Positions 29,920 through 37,203 of a DNA stretch of 64,000 nt are shown here, one piece after another. The stretch's first letter is position 1; the number at the start of each line of letters is the position of its first letter. The translations under genes and the position numbers were made by a program. The notes beneath the pieces are model-generated. The model searched no databases. It had not been told where the DNA came from and worked only from the letters and a program-made list of their open reading frames with translations. Source of the stretch: Paenarthrobacter aurescens (GTDB taxonomy: Bacteria > Actinomycetota > Actinomycetes > Actinomycetales > Micrococcaceae); NCBI RefSeq assembly GCF_041549525.1, contig NZ_CP157456.1:4154001-4218000 (forward strand), read 5' to 3'.

Positions 29920-30087
29920 CACCTCTATGTGGTGCCGCGGACTTCGGGCGCCACGAAATGTGGACCGAAAATGTGTCACGAATCGGGACCAGGGTGCACT
30001 TTATGGGTGGCTGCCTCTCCGGAGGCCCGGCGCATCGGGCTTTCGGGGAGGCAGCTGCCCCTTAGCGCCCTATTTCCGAGGAGTTCC

Positions 30088-30870
30088 ATGTCCACCAAAA
30101 TTTCCAACTGGCCTGCGGCGACGCCCATGTGGGTGGACCTGGGTGTGGACGACCTCGCAGCTGCGAAAAGCTATTACGCAGACCTCTTCGGCTGGGACTT
30201 CACTCCCGGAGATCCGGAGGCCGGTGAGTACTCCCTCGCACACGTCCGAGGGCGTGCGGTGGCGGGCGTGGGGCCCAAGCAGGATCCGGGCGCGCCCACC
30301 GTGTGGATAACGTTCCTCGCATCAGATGACGTCAATGTCACCGCCAAGAAGATCAGCGCAGCCGGTGGAGAGCTGATAGCTCCTCCCTTTGACGTCATGG
30401 AATCCGGCCGGATGGCATTGGCAGCTGACAGCGTTGGCGCAACCTTCGGCGTGTGGCAGGCAGGTACTCACATCGGCGCCGAACGCGTCAATGAGCACGG
30501 CACACTGTGCTGGAACGAGCTCCGCACCCGCGACTTCGCCTCAGCGCGGTCCTTCTACGCCGAGGTTTTCGATGTCAGCTACCAGGATGTCAGCAAGGAA
30601 AGCCTGACGTACTCCACCATTCGCAGGCCGCTGGACGGCCGCGAAGTGGGCGGGGTTCAGCATGACCTTGACCTTGCCCCCAACACCCCCAACCACTGGC
30701 TGACCTGGTTTGCCAGCGACTACGTCCAGGGCACTGCGGACCGGGCCGTGGAGCTCGGTTCCAGCCTTCTGATGCCCGTCACCGAGACGGCACTGGGACG
30801 CATGGCCATCATTCAAGCGCCGCAAGGTGAGGTGTTCGGCATCATCGACGCACCCCGCATCGGCGAGTAA
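30088..30870 (+). CDS. Two-domain VOC (glyoxalase/dioxygenase-fold) protein
   Basis: A 260-residue protein of two VOC modules. The first begins ATPMWVDLGVDDLAAAKSYYADLFGWDF; the second begins GTLCWNELRTRDFASARSFYAEVFDV. Each has the beta-alpha-beta-beta-beta pattern, with FGVWQAG and FGIIDAP at the module ends. Usual VOC metal ligands (His/Glu) are not obvious at the expected places, so this may be a binding or resistance protein rather than an enzyme. The ATG at 30088 has GAGGAG upstream; the long frame to 29911 contains the preceding gap. It stands alone. Confidence 0.85.
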   Translation: MSTKISNWPAATPMWVDLGVDDLAAAKSYYADLFGWDFTPGDPEAGEYSLAHVRGRAVAGVGPKQDPGAPTVWITFLASDDVNVTAKKISAAGGELIAPPFDVMESGRMALAADSVGATFGVWQAGTHIGAERVNEHGTLCWNELRTRDFASARSFYAEVFDVSYQDVSKESLTYSTIRRPLDGREVGGVQHDLDLAPNTPNHWLTWFASDYVQGTADRAVELGSSLLMPVTETALGRMAIIQAPQGEVFGIIDAPRIGE

Positions 30871-30904
30871 CTGCGGGGCCGCCCTGAGACAGCAAGCGGG
30901 CTGA

Positions 30905-30955
30905 GGCAGCAAGCAAGTTCAGACAGCAGGCAAGTTCAGGCAGCAGCCGGGTTCA
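30905..30955. repeat. 17-bp tandem repeat across the PaaX stop codon
   Basis: Three 17-base units (GGCAGCAAGCAAGTTCA, GACAGCAGGCAAGTTCA, GGCAGCAGCCGGGTTCA). The stop codon of the regulator gene (30936-30938) is inside the second unit, so the last residues of the protein are encoded by repeat DNA. Confidence 0.85.
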
Positions 30956-31835
30956 GGGCCTCGGCTATGACCTCATGCGCATGGGCCGCGGCGAGCGGGG
31001 CGGCCAAACGATGGACCGCCTGGAAAGTCCTGCGCACGGCAGGACCGTGCCACTCGGGCGGCAAGTAGTCAGCGGGGAGATTCGGGTCCCGGTACGGAAA
31101 CTTGCGCCACATGGTGAGCATGGGAATGTAATAGCGGAAGGCGTCGCGTCGCAGCTCTTCGGTGGATTCAGCCAGGGCGATTTCCGGGTCACTGCCCACA
31201 AGCCCGGTCCAGTGCTGCTCCGCACCTTCGTAGAGTTCAAGGAATTCGGTGAACTGCTGATCGAGTTCCTTGAGGTCCCACCACTCGGAAATTTTGGGCC
31301 GCATGGGGCCGTCAAAAACGTAGTCGCTCCGGAAAAGATCCACGAACTCGATCAGCCCGCTTGCTGTGAGCCGCTCCCGGGCTTGCTCCAACTTGTGTGC
31401 GGGGGCGATCCACACACCGTTGGCTACGGAACCGAAGCCAAGGGCCAGCAAGGCGGACCGCAGCTGGTGCCGGCGGTTCCGCATGGATTCGGGCACGGAG
31501 AAGACCGCCAGCACCCAGGTGTCCACGGGCGCGGGCTGCTCCGGGGCAAAGATCCTGCGGTCACCTTCCCGGAACACATCACTGATGGACTCGGAGATTT
31601 TGTATTTGGCGATTCCGCCCTCGCGGACACTCTTCAGCACGCCTTTGGCCTTGAGCCTGGAGACTGAGGACCGCACGCCCGGAGCATCGTACCCGAGGGA
31701 GCCCAGCATGGAGATCAACGCTGAGACAGGCAAAGCATCGCCTGCATTTCGCCCGTAGAGGCCAAAAATGGTGACGAGCAGTTGCTGGTGGCGCACCGGG
31801 GGTGCCGGGACGGCGAACATCGAAAGGATCCTCAT
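30936..31835 (-). CDS. PaaX-family transcriptional regulator
   Basis: A 299-residue repressor-type protein. The N-terminal winged helix is QQLLVTIFGLYGRNAGDALPVSALISMLGSLGYDAPGVRSSVSRLKAKGVL. The middle domain carries WVLAVFSVPESMRNRRHQLRSALLALGFGSVANGVWIAP, the typical PaaX core. The C-terminal segment (MLTMWRKFPYRDPNLPADYLPPEWHG) is also diagnostic. In other bacteria PaaX binds phenylacetyl-CoA or related aryl-CoA and represses catabolic operons. No phenylacetate genes are nearby; the nearest aryl-CoA operon starts 2 kb away, at 33024-41209. Its C-terminus comes from a tandem repeat. Confidence 0.92.
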   Translation of the reverse strand: MRILSMFAVPAPPVRHQQLLVTIFGLYGRNAGDALPVSALISMLGSLGYDAPGVRSSVSRLKAKGVLKSVREGGIAKYKISESISDVFREGDRRIFAPEQPAPVDTWVLAVFSVPESMRNRRHQLRSALLALGFGSVANGVWIAPAHKLEQARERLTASGLIEFVDLFRSDYVFDGPMRPKISEWWDLKELDQQFTEFLELYEGAEQHWTGLVGSDPEIALAESTEELRRDAFRYYIPMLTMWRKFPYRDPNLPADYLPPEWHGPAVRRTFQAVHRLAAPLAAAHAHEVIAEALNPAAA

Positions 31836-31931
31836 TTCCGCGCCGAAGTTCCGGCGCCAGTCCAGTTCATCATAGGTACCTGCAGCGTCGGGGAACGTGT
31901 GCGTCCCTGGTGCGCGTTTAGCCCAACAGGA

Positions 31932-32312
31932 TTAACCCAGTGAAAGAAGAAGGAAGAGAACCGCAAGAACCAGCGCCACTGGAGTCATGACGAAACGCTC
32001 AGGCTTGCTCCGGGAGATCGCGTTCATGAAGACGCCCACAGCGAAGTAGGCCGTAAGCACCCACATGAAGATATGGGTAAAGGGTTCACTGACGAGTACC
32101 GGCGCCAGTCCCGCCTTCGCCAGAGCGGTGTACCCAAAGAGGGCGTACAGCGCGATCGAGACCACGCTCCCCACTCTCAGCTTTTGTGGCAGAACCTCAT
32201 GTTTCCCACCCCAGGCAAACCGTCCCAGTGGCGCACCGGCTGCCAGTGCCACTTGGAAAACCGCCAAACAGCCAAGAATTATGCACGCGAGAATCGCATA
32301 GAGGTGCTCCAC
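31932..32312 (-). CDS. Unknown four-helix membrane protein
   Basis: A 126-residue protein made almost entirely of four hydrophobic helices (LYAILACIILGCLAVFQVALAAG; VVSIALYALFGYTALAKAG; FTHIFMWVLTAYFAVGVFMNAIS; FVMTPVALVLAVLFLLLSLG). The loop after helix one, FAWGGKHEVLPQKLR, is conserved-looking. It resembles small membrane proteins annotated only as hypothetical; I cannot name a function. It is divergent from the 32507 gene, with a perfect 18-bp palindrome in the gap. Confidence 0.75.
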   Translation of the reverse strand: MEHLYAILACIILGCLAVFQVALAAGAPLGRFAWGGKHEVLPQKLRVGSVVSIALYALFGYTALAKAGLAPVLVSEPFTHIFMWVLTAYFAVGVFMNAISRSKPERFVMTPVALVLAVLFLLLSLG

Positions 32313-32417
32313 CGGCTAAGCGTAACCGTCAATGTGCGTAGCCGGAGTGGAACGCAGGATGAACGTGAACCGAAAGCTGACCACCGCATTCCAGGATCCA
32401 GCCGACTGGCCGCACCT

Positions 32418-32435
32418 TAGTAAGCATGCTTACTA
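32418..32435. promoter_or_regulatory. Perfect 18-bp palindrome, operator candidate
   Basis: TAGTAAGCATGCTTACTA, fully self-complementary, in the divergent gap between the 31932-32312 and 32507 genes. Related sequences occur at 27617 and 29152, and the half-site at 5646. Confidence 0.65.
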
Positions 32436-32506
32436 TAGAACCACGCTGATTCGAGGCCACCACCGCCTCGGAAGGTCCTTTCCGTATCAACGACAGGAAG
32501 CACATC

Positions 32507-33040
32507 ATGGCAGGAAATCTCGTAGCCCGCTCCATTCACGACCTCACCGCCGCTGCATGGTTCGGCGGCTCACTGATGGGCGCCATTGGACTTAACGGTG
32601 CCGCAGCAGAAGCCAAAGACCCCACCGAGCGCACCCGCCTTTCAAGCAAGGGCTGGGGTAAATGGGCTCCTGTTCAGACTGCAGCTTTCGCAGGACACCT
32701 GGCTGCGGATCTGGCCATAGCCTGGGAGAACAAAGGCCGGATCGCCAAGCAGGACAGCGTCGCCTCGAACACCATCTACAAGACCGTGGTAACTCTGGCC
32801 GGAGCAGCCGTCACCCTGTACGCAGGCGTGGTGGGCAAGAAGGTTGATGAGCTTTCGGAGGAAGGCGCCGAAGGAGCCACGGAACCCCGCGCGGGCGCTT
32901 CGGATGAATTGAAGTCAGCCCAAACCCAGCTGAAAGCACTCCAGTGGGCCATCCCGGCATTCGCAGCTTGGGTGATCGTCCTTGGTGCCAAGCACGGCGA
33001 GATGCAGCGCCCCAAGAACATCCTCAAGGGCCTGCGCTAA
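32507..33040 (+). CDS. Unknown membrane protein
   Basis: A 177-residue protein. Segments around SIHDLTAAAWFGGSLMGAIGLNGAAAE, WAPVQTAAFAGHLAADLAIAW, YKTVVTLAGAAVTLYAGVVG and LKALQWAIPAFAAWVIVLGAK are hydrophobic enough for three or four membrane helices. A charged stretch with EEGAEGATEPRAGA lies before the last helix. I recall similar sequences only as hypothetical proteins. AGGAAG precedes the ATG. A perfect palindrome lies about 70 bases upstream. The 3' end overlaps the convergent thioesterase gene by 17 bases. Confidence 0.72.
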   Translation: MAGNLVARSIHDLTAAAWFGGSLMGAIGLNGAAAEAKDPTERTRLSSKGWGKWAPVQTAAFAGHLAADLAIAWENKGRIAKQDSVASNTIYKTVVTLAGAAVTLYAGVVGKKVDELSEEGAEGATEPRAGASDELKSAQTQLKALQWAIPAFAAWVIVLGAKHGEMQRPKNILKGLR

Positions 33041-33428
33041 CCAAGCCCCCACGCCAGGACGGCACCGGCCAGGGTTCTGCAGTCGTGGTGCCGTTGGGGA
33101 CATGCACCGTGGTGACCGTCCCGTACGCGGCAACCTCACCGGCGTCGGACGTTACATCAAAAGCCATGGTCAGCGAGGTCCGGCCGAGCGCCTGAATCTT
33201 CACCGTGGCGGTGATGCGCTGGCCGAACCACAGCTTGGCCTTGTAGTTGATGACTTGCTGCACCCGCGGAGCGTTGGGGAAATAGTCCGGCAGCTCCAAC
33301 TTTCGGAACAGCTCGGCCTCCGCAGCCTCAACCCAGCGCAGGATGGCCGAATTGTGCTGGTGTCCGGAGGCGTCGGTGTCCACCCATTCCACCGTTCGCT
33401 CGACGCACGCCTCCGGAAAGCTGTCCAT
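33024..33428 (-). CDS. 4HBT-family acyl-CoA thioesterase
   Basis: A 134-residue hot-dog-fold thioesterase. EWVDTDASGHQHNSAILRWVEAAE is the 4-hydroxybenzoyl-CoA-thioesterase-type active-site segment (Asp in the first strand, then the central helix). It likely hydrolyses an aromatic or aliphatic acyl-CoA in the cytosol. It is last in the seven-gene aryl-CoA operon, 8 bases after the transporter gene, with AGGAG upstream. In context it would release a ring-hydroxylated acid from CoA or recycle CoA from dead-end thioesters. Confidence 0.85.
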   Translation of the reverse strand: MDSFPEACVERTVEWVDTDASGHQHNSAILRWVEAAEAELFRKLELPDYFPNAPRVQQVINYKAKLWFGQRITATVKIQALGRTSLTMAFDVTSDAGEVAAYGTVTTVHVPNGTTTAEPWPVPSWRGGLVSAGP

Positions 33429-33436
33429 GATTGCTC

Positions 33437-34795
33437 CTAGCGGGCACTGACGGTGGCGTCGTCGGGATCGACGTCGACGGCGGCAACCGGCACCTCAGGC
33501 TGTGGCTTGGGAATCATGGCCACAGCGCCGGCGGCCAGTACTGCAATACCGGCGAAGATCGCGAAGTTGGCTTCGAAGGGCAACTTGGACCCTGCAATCC
33601 ACCCACCAATCAGCGGCCCGGAGATGGCGCCGAGGCGGGCGAAGCTCAGTGCCCAGCCCGTCGCCGTGCCACGGACCTTGGCCGGGTAGTAGTCGGCGAT
33701 GTAACCGGTGAGGACCAAGGATGTGGAGATGGAACCGACGCCGGCGAAGGCAACGAACAGCAGGTTCACCACCATGGTGTTGGGGAAGACCAGGAGCATA
33801 ATGCCCAGGCCGCCCAGGATGTAGAACACCACCAGGATGAGTTTCTTGCCGTACTTGTCCGCAGCGCGGCCCAGGAGCAGGCCGCCGATTGCGGAGGCGA
33901 GGCTGAAGACCAGCAGGAACGTCAGGGAGGAGCCGAGGTCGTAGCCGGCCTTCTTCATGATGCTCGGCAGCCAGGTGTTCAGGCCGTAGACCAGTACCAG
34001 GCCGCAGAAGAGCGAGATCCAGAAGAACACAGTGGAGCGCAGGTACTTCCGGGAGAACATGGTGGTGATGGTTTTCCACCATGGGTCAGCCTGCATGCCC
34101 GCTACGGGGGCCACGGCAACAACTGGCTTGTAGTTGGAGATGTTCAGCTTGGCGGCCAAGGCCTTGGCCTCGGACTTCCGGCCCTTCGATTCCAGGAACT
34201 CCAGGGATTCGGGCAGGAACTTCCAGATGATCGGGATCAGGACCACCGGTGCTGCACCGATGGCAATGACTGCACGCCAGCCGCCCAGGGGCAGAACGAA
34301 CAGGGCGGCCAGGGCTGCGGCAACAATACCCAGCGAGTAGCCGGAGTACATGAGGCCGTAGTTGTAAGAGCGCTTGTTCGGTGCCGAGTATTCTATGGTC
34401 AACGCTGCTGCCACCGGGATGACACCGCCCATGCCCAGGCCGCCGATCAGCCGGAAGAGGCCGAAGAGCTCCGGGGTGGGTGCCCAAGCGGCACCTGCCT
34501 GGGTGAGAGTGAAGATCGCCATGGAAGCCAGGAGCATCTTCTTGCGGCCCACAAGGTCGCTCAAGGTGCCGATGAAGAGGGCACCGATAAGCATGCCGAT
34601 CAAGGCATATGACCCCAATCCGCCCAAAGCGAGCGGCGAAAGGTTCCATTCCTTGTACTCGGCGAGGGCCGGAAGGATGGCACCGAGGACGCCTACGTCA
34701 TAGCCTTCGGCGAGGATCGCGAGCCAGCAGCAGAACAACACCAGGCCGGTGGTCTTTTTGGGCACGTTCCAGTTGTTGACGGGTGCAGTTGCCAT
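33437..34795 (-). CDS. MFS aromatic-acid importer (AAHS type)
   Basis: A 452-residue 12-helix transporter. YDVGVLGAILPALAEYKEWNLSP after helix one and GTLSDLVGRKKMLL in the helix 2-3 loop match the aromatic acid:proton symporter group (PcaK/BenK type). SRKYLRST and GRAADKYGKKLILV are in the central and second-half loops. The start at 34795 is two bases after the stop of the hydroxylase gene, with GGTGAAG upstream; the longer frame overlaps that gene. It should import the benzoate-type acid that the operon degrades. Confidence 0.9.
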   Translation of the reverse strand: MATAPVNNWNVPKKTTGLVLFCCWLAILAEGYDVGVLGAILPALAEYKEWNLSPLALGGLGSYALIGMLIGALFIGTLSDLVGRKKMLLASMAIFTLTQAGAAWAPTPELFGLFRLIGGLGMGGVIPVAAALTIEYSAPNKRSYNYGLMYSGYSLGIVAAALAALFVLPLGGWRAVIAIGAAPVVLIPIIWKFLPESLEFLESKGRKSEAKALAAKLNISNYKPVVAVAPVAGMQADPWWKTITTMFSRKYLRSTVFFWISLFCGLVLVYGLNTWLPSIMKKAGYDLGSSLTFLLVFSLASAIGGLLLGRAADKYGKKLILVVFYILGGLGIMLLVFPNTMVVNLLFVAFAGVGSISTSLVLTGYIADYYPAKVRGTATGWALSFARLGAISGPLIGGWIAGSKLPFEANFAIFAGIAVLAAGAVAMIPKPQPEVPVAAVDVDPDDATVSAR

Positions 34796-34797
34796 GG

Positions 34798-37188
34798 CTA
34801 CTTCACCAGAACCGATGCCGTGGCTGACTCGGGAGTCCAGCGCAGGTGGGTGTTGTTCTCGTCCATGTCCACTTCCTTGAGCAGGCTCAAGCGCGGACGG
34901 ACAGCGTCGGTGCGTGAGCTGGGGGGTTTGCGGCGGCCGGCACGGAACTGGGGAATCCAATCAGCACCGGGGCCCTGGTATTCCTGCTCCGCTGCAGCGT
35001 GCAGCGTCCACTGGGGATCGTAGAGGTGCGTACGGCCCAGGGCGATCAAGTCCGCGCGGCCCGCCAGGAGGATCGAGTTAACGTCGTCGTAAGTGGAGAT
35101 GGCGCCGACGGCGATCACAGCCGCGCCTGCCGGAGCGGCAACTTCCTGACGGATACGGTCCGCGAACGGGGTCTGGTAGCTGCGGCCGAAAGCGGGCTTC
35201 TCTTCCTTGGCCACCTGTCCGGTGGAAACATCCAGGCCGGCAGCGCCGTGTGCCACGAAAGCACGTGCTATTTCCACGGAATCGTCGGAGGTGTTGCCAC
35301 CCTCAATCCAGTCCGTGGCGGAGATGCGTACCGTCAGCGGCTTGCTTGCAGGCCAAGCCGCGCGAACGGCGTCGAACACTTCAAGCGGGAACCGCAGCCG
35401 GTTCTCCAGGCTGCCACCGTACTCGTCGGTCCGCTTGTTCGATACCGGCGAGAGGAAGGAGGACAACAGGTAACCGTGGGCGGCGTGGATTTCCAGGAGG
35501 TCGAAACCTGCCTCGTCAGCACGGACAGCGGAGGCGACGAACTCGGCTTTGATGGACTCCATGCCGGCGCGGTCCAGTTCCACAGGAGTCTGGTTCCCGG
35601 CGCTGTACGGCAGCGCGGAAGGGCCGACGGCGGTCCAGTTGCCGGAGTCAAGGGGCTGGTCGATGCCTTCCCACATGAGCTTGGTGGAACCCTTCCGGCC
35701 GGAGTGCCCCAGCTGGGCGCCGATCTTGGCGGTGGAACGGCTGTGAACGAAGTCTACGATTTCCTTCCAGCTGTCCCGCTGCTCATCCGTGTAGAGGCCG
35801 CTGCAGCCGGGGGTGATGCGGCCCGCTTCGGAAACGCAGACCATTTCGGTCATCACCAAGCCGGCACCGCCCAGGGCCTTGGAACCGAGGTGGACCTTGT
35901 GGAAGTCGCCCGGAACGCCATCCGTGGCGGAGTACATGTCCATGGGGGAAACCACAATCCGGTTCTTCAGCTCCAGCCCGCCGATGCGGAACGGCTGGAA
36001 CATGGCGGGAGCCACCTCGCTCAGTCCCTGCGACGATGCAAAGTGGCGGTCCACGGCGTCGGCGAACTCAGGATCACGCAGGCGCAGGTTTTCCTGGGTG
36101 ATGCGGCGGCTGCGGGTAAGCAGGTTGAAGGCGAACTGCGTGGGGTCCTGGTCCTTGTACTGACCGATCCGCTCGAACCATTCAAGCGATGCCTGTGCCG
36201 CGCGCTGGGTGGACGCGACCACGGGCCGACGCTCTGCCTCATATGCAGCCAGCGCCGACTCGACGTCAGGGTGCTCGTGCAGGCAAGCGGCCAGAGCCAG
36301 CGAGTCCTCCATGGCCAGCTTGGTGCCGGAACCGATGGAGAAGTGTGCCGTGTGGGCGGCGTCGCCCAGCAGCACCACATTGTTGTGGCGCCAGCTCTCG
36401 TTGCGGACCGTGGTGAAGTTGATCCACTTGGAGTTGTTGGTGAGGACCTCGTAGCCGTTCAGTTCCTCTGCGAAGATCTCGCGGATCTTGGCGATCGCTT
36501 TCTCGTCCGAGACGCCGGGAGGGAAGACCTCGTTGGCAGTCTCGTCGAAACCGGCCGCGTGCCACACGTCCTGGTGCATCTCCACAATGAACGTGGAACC
36601 TTCATCCGAGTACGGGTAACCGTGGATCTGCATGACGCCCCACTCGGTTTCCTTCACAAAGAACTTGAAGGCTTCGAAGACCTGGTTGGTGCCGAGCCAC
36701 ATGAACTTGTTGGTCCGGGGGTCCAGGTTGGGCTTAAAGGAGTCAGCGTACTTGGCGCGGATCTGGGAGTTGATGCCGTCCGCGGCCAGAACAAGATCGT
36801 AGTTGGCTTCAAGCTCTTCAACGGCAGGGGCGAGGGTGCTGAAGCGTACGTCCACGTTCAGTTCAATGCAGCGGCGCTGGAGCAGCTCCAGCAGTTCCTT
36901 GCGGCTCATGGCGGCGAAGCCCTGGCCGCCCACCGTGATCATCTGGTCGCGGAAATGGATGTCAATATCGGACCACCGGGCGAAGCGGCGGCTCATGTAC
37001 TCCGCCACCACGGGATCGGCGTTGCCGATGCCGCCCAGCGTTTCATCGGAAAACACGACGCCGAAGCCAAAGGTGTCGCTGGCAGCGTTACGTTCCCAGA
37101 GGGTGATGTCGTGCGACGGGTCCAACTGCTTCATCAGGGCTGCGAAGTACAGGCCACCGGGGCCGCCTCCGACGATTGCGATTTTCAT
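34798..37188 (-). CDS. Aryl-CoA FAD monooxygenase fused to old-yellow-enzyme domain
   Basis: A 796-residue fusion. Residues 1 to about 385 are an FAD monooxygenase: IVGGGPGGLYFAALMK, VLAADGINSQIR and GDAAHTAHFSIGSGTKLAMED. Residues about 395-770 are an FMN-dependent old-yellow-enzyme domain (LKNRIVVSPMDMYSATDG; KIGAQLGHSGRKGS; DLLEIHAAHGYLLSSFLSP). Two-domain enzymes of this kind are known as 2-aminobenzoyl-CoA monooxygenase/reductase, and databases also name the family salicylyl-CoA 5-hydroxylase/oxidoreductase. The first half hydroxylates the CoA-bound ring; the second would reduce the product. It is central in the operon with a CoA ligase and thioesterases. The substrate, 2-aminobenzoate or salicylate, is not settled by sequence. 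Confidence 0.9.
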   Translation of the reverse strand: MKIAIVGGGPGGLYFAALMKQLDPSHDITLWERNAASDTFGFGVVFSDETLGGIGNADPVVAEYMSRRFARWSDIDIHFRDQMITVGGQGFAAMSRKELLELLQRRCIELNVDVRFSTLAPAVEELEANYDLVLAADGINSQIRAKYADSFKPNLDPRTNKFMWLGTNQVFEAFKFFVKETEWGVMQIHGYPYSDEGSTFIVEMHQDVWHAAGFDETANEVFPPGVSDEKAIAKIREIFAEELNGYEVLTNNSKWINFTTVRNESWRHNNVVLLGDAAHTAHFSIGSGTKLAMEDSLALAACLHEHPDVESALAAYEAERRPVVASTQRAAQASLEWFERIGQYKDQDPTQFAFNLLTRSRRITQENLRLRDPEFADAVDRHFASSQGLSEVAPAMFQPFRIGGLELKNRIVVSPMDMYSATDGVPGDFHKVHLGSKALGGAGLVMTEMVCVSEAGRITPGCSGLYTDEQRDSWKEIVDFVHSRSTAKIGAQLGHSGRKGSTKLMWEGIDQPLDSGNWTAVGPSALPYSAGNQTPVELDRAGMESIKAEFVASAVRADEAGFDLLEIHAAHGYLLSSFLSPVSNKRTDEYGGSLENRLRFPLEVFDAVRAAWPASKPLTVRISATDWIEGGNTSDDSVEIARAFVAHGAAGLDVSTGQVAKEEKPAFGRSYQTPFADRIRQEVAAPAGAAVIAVGAISTYDDVNSILLAGRADLIALGRTHLYDPQWTLHAAAEQEYQGPGADWIPQFRAGRRKPPSSRTDAVRPRLSLLKEVDMDENNTHLRWTPESATASVLVK

Positions 37189-37203
37189 CTCTAGTGCTCC
37201 TTC

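Noticed and set aside
34999..37194. 731-codon plus-strand open frame
   Set aside because: Lies wholly antisense to the flavoprotein fusion gene, which has clear domains; GC-rich DNA makes such shadow frames common.
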